Source of the DNA: Fen-1247 sp041691775
Lineage (GTDB): Bacteria > Gemmatimonadota > Gemmatimonadetes > Gemmatimonadales > Gemmatimonadaceae
Assembly (NCBI GenBank): GCA_041691775.1
Contig: JBEPUB010000001.1
Location: 62,001 to 126,000 of the forward strand
Direction of reading: 5' to 3'
DNA length: 64,000 bases
In this document: piece after piece, positions 7,716-16,203 of the stretch
Layout of the letters: each line of letters begins with the position of its first letter
How positions within the stretch are numbered: position 1 is the first letter of the stretch
Made by a program: the position numbers and the translations under genes
The notes under the pieces: generated by a model
What the model saw: only the letters and a program-made list of their open reading frames with translations
Databases searched by the model: none
What the model was told of the DNA's origin: nothing

Positions 7716-9421
7716 TGCCACTCTCTCCGACACCGCCCCTCGGTGTTGCGCGGGTGGGTGATCCGTTGGATCCTGTCATTTCGGAAACGCTCAAGGCGCT
7801 TGCGCGTGCCGTGCGGTCGTTTCAGTTATATCTCCCGAACAACCCGATGCACATCCGCGCGCTCGACACCGCGCGTGCGGCATTTGTGACTTTGTGGACG
7901 CAGGTCGACCACGTCGAGATGGGCGTTACCGAAACGGAGTTCCTGCACGAAGACGTTCCCGTGTTTTCCGAAACCGATCGCGGTGGCGAGAGCCTGCCGT
8001 GGCTGTTCTACAAGGACGGCATCCGTTCGTTCGAAGTTCGCAAGGGATTCGAAGCGACGGAACTTCCGCGATTTCTTGCTGCGCTCCAGGTGGTTCGCGC
8101 GCAGACCAGCGGCGATGACGATCTCGTTACGCTGTTCTGGGAGTGTGACTTCGAGTTGCTATCATACACTTATGAAGAGGCTGGCGGTGATGGATACGCA
8201 GCTCCGGGTGCGGAGCTATTGCGGGGTGGCGCTCCCGCTGGAGTGGTGGACGCACCTGCTGACGGCGAGGGCGACGTGGGTACGTACGGAGCTAGCAAAT
8301 CTCAATTTGCGCGCATCGGGGATTTCGATTCGACTCTTTACTTTCTGGAAGAGCGGGAGATTGCGTATCTGCACCAGTCGGTTCGGGAGGATTTTTCCGG
8401 CGACCTTCGTGCATCCGTGGCGGCGGCGTTGCTCGACACGTTCGAATCACAGAATGATCCGACAGTACGCGAAGAGATCTGCGGAATTCTCGAGAACTTC
8501 ATGCTGGTTCTACTGTCCGGCCTGCAGTTCCGAACCACCGCATTCCTCATTCGTGAGTGCGGCATGGCGACATCGCGGGCGGACGGCTTGCTGCCCTCGC
8601 ACCGCGTGCGGTTGGGCGAGCTTGTCAACAGGATAAGTGATCCGGCAACACTCAACCAACTCCTGGACGTACTGGAAGACACGCCGCTCAAGCCGCCGCA
8701 GCAGGATCTCGTGTTGCTCTTCACGCAGTTGAAGCCAGCTGCGCTACAACCGCTGGTCGCGCACCTCGTCCGATCGCGCAACGGCGAGCTGCGCGCTCTG
8801 TTAGAGGATGCGGTTACGCGCCTGGCGAGCGCGAATACCGTTGACTTGATGGCACTTATCGGCGCCGATGACGAGGCAGTGTCGCTTGAAGCGATGCGTC
8901 GCGCCGGCGATCTCAAGTCACCGGTGGCAGTAGCCGCGTTGGCACGCGCGCTCGAGTCGACTTCCGATACCAGCCGTGCCGCTGCTGTGGGCGCGCTCGC
9001 GCAGATCGGTTCGCCGGGTGCAATGCAGGTACTCGAGCGCGGCCTCGAAGACGTGGATCGCGATATCCGCCTCACTGTGGTGAGGGCATGTGCCGAGCGC
9101 CAGTATCGACTGATACTTCCACGGCTGGAGCGCGCCATCAAGGAACGGCTACTCCACGACGGATCGTCAGCTGAAAAGACGACGTTCTTCGAGGCGTATG
9201 CCGTACTCGGTGGTGATTCTTCGGTGCCTTTGCTCGAGAGCATTCTGGTCCCGCGCGGGCTGCTGGCGCGAAAGGAAGATCCGATTACGCGCGCGAGCGC
9301 AGCGATGGCGCTTGGCAAACTGGGCACTGAACGCGCACTGGATATCGTCCGCAAGGCGGCTGCAGATAAGGAGATAGTGGTTCGGAGTGCGGCGACGCGT
9401 GCGTTGAGGGGCGGCGCGTGA
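7715..9421 (+). CDS. HEAT-repeat protein of unknown function
   Basis: 568 residues. Residues 15-150 form a domain with an opening like that of the next gene (SxxLYxPxxxxH pattern, here SFQLYLPNNPMH). Residues 200-560 are HEAT/PBS-lyase-like helical repeats (PVAVAALARALES, AAAVGALAQIGSPGA, ITRASAAMALGKLGTERA, VRSAATRALRGG), a scaffold for protein contacts. No signal peptide or enzyme motif is seen. It is coupled by overlap both to trpB (TGATG) and to the HD-GYP gene (GTGA), so the pair behaves as one unit inside the trp operon. A structural or regulatory partner of the HD-GYP protein is a reasonable inference; a role in tryptophan synthesis is not evident. Confidence 0.8.
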   Translation: MPLSPTPPLGVARVGDPLDPVISETLKALARAVRSFQLYLPNNPMHIRALDTARAAFVTLWTQVDHVEMGVTETEFLHEDVPVFSETDRGGESLPWLFYKDGIRSFEVRKGFEATELPRFLAALQVVRAQTSGDDDLVTLFWECDFELLSYTYEEAGGDGYAAPGAELLRGGAPAGVVDAPADGEGDVGTYGASKSQFARIGDFDSTLYFLEEREIAYLHQSVREDFSGDLRASVAAALLDTFESQNDPTVREEICGILENFMLVLLSGLQFRTTAFLIRECGMATSRADGLLPSHRVRLGELVNRISDPATLNQLLDVLEDTPLKPPQQDLVLLFTQLKPAALQPLVAHLVRSRNGELRALLEDAVTRLASANTVDLMALIGADDEAVSLEAMRRAGDLKSPVAVAALARALESTSDTSRAAAVGALAQIGSPGAMQVLERGLEDVDRDIRLTVVRACAERQYRLILPRLERAIKERLLHDGSSAEKTTFFEAYAVLGGDSSVPLLESILVPRGLLARKEDPITRASAAMALGKLGTERALDIVRKAAADKEIVVRSAATRALRGGA

Positions 9422-10869
9422 GCACTATTGGCGCAGACGATGGAGAGCGCCAGGAGACGGCGAATACACGCCGTGCCGGGCGGGCGCTTATCGTCGCGAT
9501 TCACGCGGCCACGCGTTCCATCAAGTTGTACCCGCCCGAACACCAGGCGGTGCAGAAGTCGCTTGCCGAACTCGCTTCCGCGGCCTCGGAAAGCCGAAGC
9601 GTTGACTCCGACCTGGAGTTGCGAGTGCACGGCGAGTTCATCTTCGTCAACGGCACCCGGTTACGCCTGGATCTCAGCAATTACGCAAGTTTCGGCCGCA
9701 TTCTTGAGCTATTCCGTGCTGCGGGCGTCGGCTCGCTCAGAATGCTTCGCGAGGCGACGCCACGCGAATGGTTCTCGTTGCTCACGCTGCTCGCCACCGT
9801 TGGCGCCAAGGGCGACGGCGACGCAGAGGAGCTTGCTCAGCGTCTTCACGCGGCCGGAGTCGACGTGTTCGAGACAGCGGCCGACGTGGATGCGGAGGCT
9901 GACGTTGAAGAACGGGAACAGACGAAAGCTGCCGCTCGGCGCACCTACGCCCAGTCGGTTGCACTGACCAAAGACGTAATCAATTCAGTCAGGATGGGTC
10001 GCGTGCCGAGCGCACGCAAGATCAAGCGCGCGGTGCAGACTATAGTGGACGAGGTGCTCACCGAGGAGGCGTCGCTAATTGGCCTCACCACGCTGCGCGA
10101 GTACGATGAATACACGTACACCCACTCTGTGAATGTCTGCATCTTTGCCGTTGCGCTGGGAAAGCGCATCGGGATGACCAAGCTGCAGTTGTACGAGCTT
10201 GGCGTCGGTGCCCTCATGCACGACATCGGAAAGTCGCGCGTCCCAACGGACTTGCTTCAGAAGAGCACAGCTCTCGACGAGGATGACTGGCGGCGCATAA
10301 CGGCTCACCCGTGGCTGGGGATGCTGACTCTGTTCCAGCTGCGCGGACAGCAGGAGCTGCCGTACAGAGCGATGATCGTTGCGCACGAGCATCACATGCG
10401 GGGCGACTTGAGCGGGTACCCGCGAGTGATCCGACCGCGCGCGCTGTCGATGACGAGCAGGATCGTGGCCGTCGCCGACGCATATGACGCCGCAACGAGT
10501 CGGCGATCGTATCAGACAAAGCCGTATCCGCCATCGGCGGTGTTGCAGGAGATGCGCGACAATCCGCGGCGTGGCCTCGATCCGGTGGTCGTCAAGGCGT
10601 TCATCACGTTGCTGGGCATCTACCCTTCCGGCACGCTTGTGGTGCTGGATACCTTTGAGCTTGCTGTGGTAATCTCGGCAAATTCCAATCCGGAAATGTT
10701 ATCGCGTCCGCGGGTGGTCATCGTGAGCGACGGACGTGGCAATCTGCTGCAACCACCGCTCGAAACAGATCTTGCGGCGACCGTCGCAGATGGCCAATTC
10801 GCGCGCACAATCATCAAGACAGCGGACCCAGACAGGTATGGTATCAGAGTCAGTGACTACGTCGTCTAA
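9418..10869 (+). CDS. HD-GYP-type phosphohydrolase with N-terminal LYPPEH domain
   Basis: 483 residues. The C-terminal half (about 230-400) carries an HD-GYP domain: HSVNVCIFA, LMHDIGKSRVP, HPWLGMLTL, IVAHEHHMRGDLSGYP and VADAYDAATSRRSY. HD-GYP proteins usually hydrolyse cyclic di-GMP; the GYP motif here reads SGYP. Residues 20-130 (SIKLYPPEHQAVQK) resemble the N-terminal domain of the preceding HEAT protein. No membrane segment, so cytoplasmic. It starts with GTG overlapping the HEAT gene stop, and trpA begins inside its last 32 bases. Catalytic activity is inferred from motifs only. Confidence 0.88.
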   Translation: MSTIGADDGERQETANTRRAGRALIVAIHAATRSIKLYPPEHQAVQKSLAELASAASESRSVDSDLELRVHGEFIFVNGTRLRLDLSNYASFGRILELFRAAGVGSLRMLREATPREWFSLLTLLATVGAKGDGDAEELAQRLHAAGVDVFETAADVDAEADVEEREQTKAAARRTYAQSVALTKDVINSVRMGRVPSARKIKRAVQTIVDEVLTEEASLIGLTTLREYDEYTYTHSVNVCIFAVALGKRIGMTKLQLYELGVGALMHDIGKSRVPTDLLQKSTALDEDDWRRITAHPWLGMLTLFQLRGQQELPYRAMIVAHEHHMRGDLSGYPRVIRPRALSMTSRIVAVADAYDAATSRRSYQTKPYPPSAVLQEMRDNPRRGLDPVVVKAFITLLGIYPSGTLVVLDTFELAVVISANSNPEMLSRPRVVIVSDGRGNLLQPPLETDLAATVADGQFARTIIKTADPDRYGIRVSDYVV

Positions 10870-11641
10870 TAGAATTGACGGGCGTTTTGCGCGACTGCGT
10901 GCAAACGGGCGCAAGGCACTCGTTTGCTACGCGACGGCGGGGCATCCCGACCGCGTCAGGTCGATCGAGCTATTGCGCGGTCTGGAGGACGCAGGCGCCG
11001 ATGTGATCGAAGTCGGGGTTCCATTCTCCGACCCGTTGGCGGATGGCCCTGTCATTCAGGCGAGCTCACAGACCGCGCTAGATGCCGGTATGACGTTCAC
11101 AGGTGTACTGGATCTGGTTGCCGAAGCAGCTTTAGGGATTCCGGTGGTGCTGTTTGGCTACCTGAATCCCTTTCTTGCCGCCGGCCCGAGTGTTCTGGAA
11201 CAGATCGAGAAATCCGGCTGCGACGGAGTCTTGATAACAGATCTGCCCGTGGGCGCCGATCCGCCGCTCGAGGCACGATTCGCCGCGAGCCCACTCGCGT
11301 TTATTCGCCTCGTCGCGCCAACCACACCAGTCGAGCGGATGAGTCTCATCGCGAGCAACGGAAGCGGCTTTGTGTACCTCATCAGCAGACTCGGCGTCAC
11401 AGGTATGCAACACGAGGTCGCGCCGCAGCTTGGTGCTACGGTTGATCGTCTACGGTCGGTAACTTCACTCCCCATCTGCGTTGGATTCGGCGTTACGGAT
11501 GCGCGCCAGGCGGCGGCGGTGGCTGCAATCTCCGATGGCGTGGTTGTGGGAAGCGCTATTGTGCAAGCAGCCGGTGAAAGCGTCGGCGCAGCCGTCGCGC
11601 TAGCGAGATCGCTCCGCGCAGGAATCGACGATGCGGGTTGA
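10838..11641 (+). CDS. trpA: tryptophan synthase alpha chain
   Basis: Aldol cleavage of indole-3-glycerol phosphate to indole, channelled to TrpB. Catalytic residues visible: Glu in VIEVGVPFSDPLADGP (with the following Asp) and Asp in GVLITDLPVG; the phosphate-binding part is VGFGVTDARQ and VVVGSAIV. The start at 10838 (MVSESV) gives 267 residues, normal; the frame stays open further upstream inside the HD-GYP gene but without homology. It overlaps the HD-GYP gene by 32 bases and is followed by folB with a 2-base gap. Confidence 0.95.
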   Translation: MVSESVTTSSNRIDGRFARLRANGRKALVCYATAGHPDRVRSIELLRGLEDAGADVIEVGVPFSDPLADGPVIQASSQTALDAGMTFTGVLDLVAEAALGIPVVLFGYLNPFLAAGPSVLEQIEKSGCDGVLITDLPVGADPPLEARFAASPLAFIRLVAPTTPVERMSLIASNGSGFVYLISRLGVTGMQHEVAPQLGATVDRLRSVTSLPICVGFGVTDARQAAAVAAISDGVVVGSAIVQAAGESVGAAVALARSLRAGIDDAG

Positions 11642-11643
11642 AC

Positions 11644-11994
11644 ATGGCTGACACTGTTTCGCTAAAGGGAATGCGCTTTCACACTCGCGTGGGTGTGCTC
11701 CCACATGAAACGCAGATACCGCAGCCGGTCGAAGTGGATCTCGCGATAACCGTTGAGGACAGCGTGCGTCCACCACACGTGGTTGACTACGTGGCGCTAT
11801 ACGCAGCGGTGGCCGGCGTCATGAGCGCACGTCACATTGCATATCTCGAAGAAGCAGCAGAGCGCGTAGCGGCGGCAGCGCTCCTCGTGTCGGGGGTAGT
11901 TACCGCGACGGTGTCGGTGCGCAAGCCGCATGTGCCGCTGCCCGGTCCGGTGGAATTCGCTGAAGTCTCGATAACGCGCGGGCGAAATGGATGA
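11644..11994 (+). CDS. folB: dihydroneopterin aldolase
   Basis: Converts dihydroneopterin to 6-hydroxymethyldihydropterin in folate synthesis. About 116 residues. Family marks: LKGMRFHTRVGVLPHE, the conserved VDYVALYAAV segment, LEEAAERVA and the terminal VSVRKPHVPLPGPVEFAEVSITR. The ATG at 11644 is preferred; a TTG at 11638 overlapping the trpA stop adds two residues. Its end overlaps folK by 8 bases, so the consecutive folate steps are coupled. Confidence 0.93.
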   Translation: MADTVSLKGMRFHTRVGVLPHETQIPQPVEVDLAITVEDSVRPPHVVDYVALYAAVAGVMSARHIAYLEEAAERVAAAALLVSGVVTATVSVRKPHVPLPGPVEFAEVSITRGRNG

Positions 11995-12400
11995 CATCGC
12001 TTTCATTGCGCTGGGTTCCAACCTTGGAGACAGGCAGCAGCATCTGAGGGATGCGTTGCGGCGCATTGCAGATATCCCGGATGCGCATTTCATCGCTGAA
12101 ACGAGCGTGGAAGAGACGCAACCCATTGGGCCAGTAGCGCAGGGCGCCTTCCTCAATCAGATGGTGGCGATCCGTACCTCGCTTACCCCTCCGGAACTTC
12201 TGGCCGTGCTTCACGCTGCTGAGGCGGAAGGCGGGCGAGTTCGCTCCACTCGATGGGGGCCACGTACTATAGATTTGGACATCGTCAAATACGCGCGCAC
12301 GACCTGGAATTCCCCGGAGCTTCAGGTCCCGCACGGTGAGATCGACAACCGTGAGTTCTGGCAGCGCGAGCTCGCCGAGCTCGAAGAGGTAATGATTTGA
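11987..12400 (+). CDS. folK: HPPK, 2-amino-4-hydroxy-6-hydroxymethyldihydropteridine pyrophosphokinase
   Basis: Transfers pyrophosphate from ATP to hydroxymethyldihydropterin, the step after FolB. Motifs: FIALGSNLGDR, ETQPIGPVAQGAFLNQM and RWGPRTIDLDIV with the Mg-binding aspartates. At 137 residues it is on the short side (about 160 is usual): after the DLDI motif the C-terminal loop is compressed but keeps VPH. Overlaps folB and panB by a few bases. Confidence 0.92.
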   Translation: MDDIAFIALGSNLGDRQQHLRDALRRIADIPDAHFIAETSVEETQPIGPVAQGAFLNQMVAIRTSLTPPELLAVLHAAEAEGGRVRSTRWGPRTIDLDIVKYARTTWNSPELQVPHGEIDNREFWQRELAELEEVMI

Positions 12401-13209
12401 GCAGCGCGCAGACGCCCCGTCCCGTAACAGTTCGCGATATCCGGGACCGTAAGGGAAAGGAGCCGATCGTTGTCGTCACAGCGTACGATGTCCTGTTCGC
12501 ACGCCTCGTGGATCAGGCGGGCGTGGATATCGTGCTCGTTGGTGACTCGGCGGGCAACGTTGTCGCCGGCCTGAAGTCAACGTTGGCGGTGACGCTCGAT
12601 AACATGATTTATCATGGGGCTGCGGTTTGTCGCGGCGTGGCGCGCGCACTCGTGACTGTGGACATGCCATTCCTCACGTATCAGATAGACGTAGGGCGCG
12701 CCCTGGAAAACGCTGGCCGACTAATGGTTGAGACTGGCGCGCAGGCAGTGAAGGTCGAGGGCGGAAGCGAGCGTATCGCCGCCACGGTGGCGCGCATGGT
12801 CGAGATTGGAATCCCCGTCATGGGACATCTGGGGTTCACGCCACAGTCGGTGAATGTGATCGGTGTTCGCGTGCAGGGCAGGGAAACCGCTGAAGCTGAG
12901 CGGCTTATTACAGAGGCCAAGCGGCTCGAAGACGCGGGAGCATTCGCGGTGGTACTCGAGCTCATGCCTGCAGCAGTCGCCGAGCGAATCACCAGTGGCG
13001 TCAACATCCCTACCATCGGTATCGGTGCGGGAGCAAAGTGCGATGGACAGGTGCTAGTGCTTCCGGATCTGCTCGGGCTTAACGAGAGCTTCGCACCTCG
13101 CTATCTCAAGCGCTACGCCAACCTGTCGGACACAGTTCGTGATGCAGTGCGCGCTTTCAGCGATGACGTGAAGCAACATCGCTATCCGTCGGCCGACCAG
13201 AGTTTCTAG
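12397..13209 (+). CDS. panB: 3-methyl-2-oxobutanoate hydroxymethyltransferase
   Basis: Forms ketopantoate from alpha-ketoisovalerate and methylene-THF, the first committed pantothenate step; the folate cofactor gives a loose logic for its place after folB/folK. Motifs: VVTAYD, DIVLVGDSAGNV with metal-binding Asp, DMPFLTYQ, KVEGG, MGHLGFTPQS and the catalytic glutamate in ALELMP-like VLELMP, then IGIGAG. 270 residues. TTG start at 12397 overlapping the folK stop. Confidence 0.95.
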   Translation: MSSAQTPRPVTVRDIRDRKGKEPIVVVTAYDVLFARLVDQAGVDIVLVGDSAGNVVAGLKSTLAVTLDNMIYHGAAVCRGVARALVTVDMPFLTYQIDVGRALENAGRLMVETGAQAVKVEGGSERIAATVARMVEIGIPVMGHLGFTPQSVNVIGVRVQGRETAEAERLITEAKRLEDAGAFAVVLELMPAAVAERITSGVNIPTIGIGAGAKCDGQVLVLPDLLGLNESFAPRYLKRYANLSDTVRDAVRAFSDDVKQHRYPSADQSF

Positions 13210-13218
13210 GCCTTCGCG

Positions 13219-14058
13219 ATGGTCACCGAAACTGGAATTACGGAGCTTCGTGCGCGCCTAGCTGATCTCAAGCCGCAGGGTGCGCGCATTGCGCTGATTC
13301 CAACTATGGGTGCACTTCACGATGGCCACCTCGCGCTGGTTGCGGCGGCGAGTAAGGTTGCGGACATCGTAGTGGTAAGCATTTTTGTGAATCCACTTCA
13401 ATTCGGGCCAAGCGAGGACTACGCGCGGTATCCTCGCACATTGGAGAGCGATGCAGCCAAGCTCGCGGAAAACGGAGCATCCATACTCTTCGCACCGTCG
13501 CCTGGTGAGATGTATGCCGACGGATCACGGACGACGGTGACACCGCCCGCATTCGCGCAAGCATTCGAAGGCGCCGTCCGCCCGGGTCACTTCGGCGGCG
13601 TGCTTACCGTAGTGGCGAAGCTGTTCAATATCGTGCGGCCAGACGTGGCAATATTTGGGCGCAAGGACCTGCAGCAGTTGGCTCTGATTCGCGCGATGGT
13701 CGCTGATCTCAATTTTCCGATTGACATTCTACCTGTGGACACCGTTAGAGAGCGCGACGGGTTGGCGCTCTCGAGCCGGAACCGATATCTAGACGAGCAA
13801 TCGCGCCGGCGTGCGACGCGGATACGCGCGGCGCTCGTCGCCGCCAAGGCCGCATTCGACGCCGGCGTGACTTTTCCGTCCCAAATCGAAGCGACGGGCC
13901 GCACAGTTCTCGCGCAAGACGGCGCTCTGGATGTTGATTACTTTGGCCTGGTTCGAGAATCCGACTTTGAAAGGCCGTCGGCCGCCAGTAGCGGCGATGC
14001 GATCGTAGCGGCGATACGGATCGGTGGCACTCGCTTGATAGACAACATCCTACTCTGA
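13219..14058 (+). CDS. panC: pantothenate synthetase
   Basis: ATP-dependent condensation of pantoate with beta-alanine. Signature motifs: PTMGALHDGHLALV (ATP-binding HxGH type), SIFVNPLQFGPSEDYARYPRT, RPGHFGGVLTVVAKLFNIV, FGRKDLQQL and LSSRNRYLD. 279 residues, normal. Nine bases after panB, two before the next gene, so part of the same run. No panD or panE is nearby. Confidence 0.95.
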   Translation: MVTETGITELRARLADLKPQGARIALIPTMGALHDGHLALVAAASKVADIVVVSIFVNPLQFGPSEDYARYPRTLESDAAKLAENGASILFAPSPGEMYADGSRTTVTPPAFAQAFEGAVRPGHFGGVLTVVAKLFNIVRPDVAIFGRKDLQQLALIRAMVADLNFPIDILPVDTVRERDGLALSSRNRYLDEQSRRRATRIRAALVAAKAAFDAGVTFPSQIEATGRTVLAQDGALDVDYFGLVRESDFERPSAASSGDAIVAAIRIGGTRLIDNILL

Positions 14059-14060
14059 TA

Positions 14061-14603
14061 ATGCAAAGTCCTACGCTCGACCTTCCGGAATGGGCACGCG
14101 TGAGCAGCAAGCGCGCTGAACACATTCAGCGAGTTACGGCGCTCCTCAATGCCTGGGCTGCGGCAATGCGGCTGCCACCCGCCGAAGCGCGAGCATTCGT
14201 AGACGCAGGTGTGCTGCACGACGCTCTGCGCGACGCAAGCGAAGCGGAGCTACGTGAGATCACCGGTGACGCCGAAAGCCCGTTCGGGCTTCTGCACGGC
14301 CCGGCGGCTGCTCGAATGCTGGAGAAGAACGGCGAACGCCGCACAGAGCTACTGGATGCCGTCCGGTACCACACCGTTGGCAACGAGCGATGGGGCATTG
14401 TCGGTCGCGCGCTGTTCATGGCGGACTTTCTGGAACCCGGTCGCAAGTTCATGAAGCAGGACCGCTACTTTTTGTCGCTGCAGGTTCCGACGTCTTTCGA
14501 TACAGTGTTTCGGCAAGTCGTGCGCATGCGGCTTGAATGGACCGTCCGCGAAGGGAATCACATCTTCCCGGAAACGGTCGCGCTCTGGAATAGTCTTCAG
14601 TAA
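14061..14603 (+). CDS. HD-domain hydrolase, YqeK-like
   Basis: 180 residues resembling YqeK, which in Firmicutes hydrolyses Ap4A to ADP. HD-domain residues in order: His in AEHIQRV, His-Asp in VLHDALRD, His in LLHGPAAA, His in RYHTVGN and Asp in MADFLEPGRKF. The last motif, with EPGR, is characteristic of YqeK. It directly precedes a LytR_C-domain gene, as in the nadD-yqeK-lytR neighbourhood of many bacteria, though nadD and rsfS are not here. Substrate is inferred from family. Confidence 0.8.
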   Translation: MQSPTLDLPEWARVSSKRAEHIQRVTALLNAWAAAMRLPPAEARAFVDAGVLHDALRDASEAELREITGDAESPFGLLHGPAAARMLEKNGERRTELLDAVRYHTVGNERWGIVGRALFMADFLEPGRKFMKQDRYFLSLQVPTSFDTVFRQVVRMRLEWTVREGNHIFPETVALWNSLQ

Positions 14604-15046
14604 TGTCGCGGGGATCGCTCATCCTGGTCGTGGCGCACTGGATCGCGCTTCCCGCTTTGCTCGCCAGTTGCACCAAGCGCGACGGGAAGACAAGTGCGGG
14701 GACGGCATCGTCGGCAGTGGCAATAGACACGACTGTTGGTCACGCGCCGGCGGGCGTTCGAATCAAGGTCGAGGTACTCAACGCGAGTAAAAATCACGGC
14801 GCAGCACGGCGCGCCACGCTACTGCTGCGCGGCCGGGGCTATGATGTGGTAGCGATGGGTACGACTGGTCGAACGCAGACGCAGACTGTTGTCCTGGATC
14901 GCTCTCACCATCCTGAGTGGGCTCAGTTGATTGCTAAGGTGATCGGGGGTAAGTCGGTGGCGCGACCCGACACGTCACGCTACCTCGATGCCACTGTCGT
15001 GCTCGGCAGCGACTGGACGGCGCCGCCGATGACGTTCCACCCGTAA
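14603..15046 (+). CDS. LytR C-terminal-domain lipoprotein
   Basis: 147 residues with a signal sequence and a plausible lipobox (LLASC, then TKRDG), so likely a membrane-anchored exported lipoprotein. Residues 50-140 match the LytR_C domain (VRIKVEVLNASKNHGAARRAT, LLRGRGYDVV, TVVLDRS, then DATVVLGSDW), often found attached to or beside LytR-CpsA-Psr enzymes. No catalytic LCP domain is present. The ATG overlaps the stop of the yqeK-like gene by one base. Its last 72 bases overlap rlmN on the other strand. Function unknown; cell-wall context is an inference. Confidence 0.8.
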   Translation: MSRGSLILVVAHWIALPALLASCTKRDGKTSAGTASSAVAIDTTVGHAPAGVRIKVEVLNASKNHGAARRATLLLRGRGYDVVAMGTTGRTQTQTVVLDRSHHPEWAQLIAKVIGGKSVARPDTSRYLDATVVLGSDWTAPPMTFHP

Positions 15047-16054
15047 CTGTCCGCACGCTGCGGCGATGTCCTTGCCGCGGCTCTTGCGAATCGCGACACT
15101 GATCCCCGCTCGGCGCAACGAGGCGGCGAATCGGCGAATCCCGTCGGCCGTGGTCGGCGTAAAGTCGCCGGCGCCACCGGGGTGAAGCGGGATCAGATTC
15201 ACAAATGCCTTGCATTCCTGCGCCAGCCGGCCCAGCTCCCGTGAATCCTCGGGCCGGTCGTTGATTCCGCCCAGCATCACGTATTCGAAAGTGACCCGTC
15301 GGTCAAAGCTCTTCGCCGCTTCGATCACATCCGACAGCGGATACTTGGTGTTGATCGGCATGAGTCCACGACGCAACTCGTCGGTGGGCGCATGAACCGA
15401 TATGGCGAGACGGAACTGCTCGGCGCGGCCGCCCAATGCGATGATTCCCGGAAGTATTCCCACCGTGGACACGGTTATGTGGCGCGCGCCGATCCCCAAT
15501 CCGTTGGGATCGTTGAGAATCGTGAGCGCGGTATCTACAGCGCGCCAATTCATCAGCGGCTCACCCATGCCCATGAACACAATGTTCGTCGCCATCACAG
15601 CGGGGTCGAGCAACGCAAGCTCGCGAACCTGACACGCGATCTCGTGTGGCTCGAGATTGCGCGTGAAGCCCATTTTACCGGTCGCGCAGAACGCGCACTG
15701 CAGCGCGCAGCCGGCTTGGGATGAGATGCACAACGTCATCCGGTCAGCGTCGGGGATCGATACGGTTTCAATAGCCTCCCCGTCTGCGAGGCGGAACAGG
15801 AACTTCCGCGTTCCATCGGCAGATAGTTGCTGGGTCGCGATCTCTAGAGAGGGGAGCTCGAACGACTGTTCGAGAGCATCTCGGAGTGCGATTGGGAGCT
15901 CTGAGATCTCGGTGAACGATCTGACTGGAGCCTGCCATAACCTGCGCGAAACCTGGCCGGCGCGGTAGATGGGCTCGCCGCGATCGCGAAAGAAGGCCTC
16001 GAGCGTCGCGTGTGCGTGCTCCGGCGTGAGATTCAGGAGATTGGTTTTGTGCAT
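14975..16054 (-). CDS. rlmN: 23S rRNA A2503 / tRNA A37 C2-methyltransferase RlmN
   Basis: Radical-SAM enzyme methylating C2 of A2503 in 23S rRNA. The [4Fe-4S] cysteines are in GCALQCAFC (C116, C120, C123 from this start); other marks are NIVFMGMGEPLMN, HITVSTVGI, AISVHAP and FEYVMLGGIND. The methyl-carrying cysteine lies in AACGQL near the C-terminus. The start at 16054 (MHKTNLL) is chosen; an upstream in-frame ATG at 16228 would translate a palindromic repeat and overlap aspS. A basic tail of about 25 residues after AACGQL overlaps the LytR_C gene by 72 bases. Confidence 0.94.
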   Translation of the reverse strand: MHKTNLLNLTPEHAHATLEAFFRDRGEPIYRAGQVSRRLWQAPVRSFTEISELPIALRDALEQSFELPSLEIATQQLSADGTRKFLFRLADGEAIETVSIPDADRMTLCISSQAGCALQCAFCATGKMGFTRNLEPHEIACQVRELALLDPAVMATNIVFMGMGEPLMNWRAVDTALTILNDPNGLGIGARHITVSTVGILPGIIALGGRAEQFRLAISVHAPTDELRRGLMPINTKYPLSDVIEAAKSFDRRVTFEYVMLGGINDRPEDSRELGRLAQECKAFVNLIPLHPGGAGDFTPTTADGIRRFAASLRRAGISVAIRKSRGKDIAAACGQLRVERHRRRRPVAAEHDSGIEVA

Positions 16055-16140
16055 GTTCGAAGCGACGACCGGCGGCCTGAGAGGCCTACCATAAACCATT
16101 GCCAGACATAAATTTAACCGATCTACATGCGACGACATTC

Positions 16141-16170
16141 TATGGATTCCCGCGTTCGCGGGAATGACGG
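16141..16170. repeat. REP-like palindromic element
   Basis: A perfect hairpin: 9-base arms ATTCCCGCG (16146-16154) and CGCGGGAAT (16157-16165) around a TT loop, followed by GACGG. This matches a widespread class of short palindromic repeats whose spurious translation reads PANAGIH. It lies in the 149-base gap between the divergent rlmN and aspS starts. Only one copy was noticed in the window. Confidence 0.65.
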
Positions 16171-16203
16171 CTTTCTGGTCGCGACGCGACCTTCCCCCGC
16201 CGC

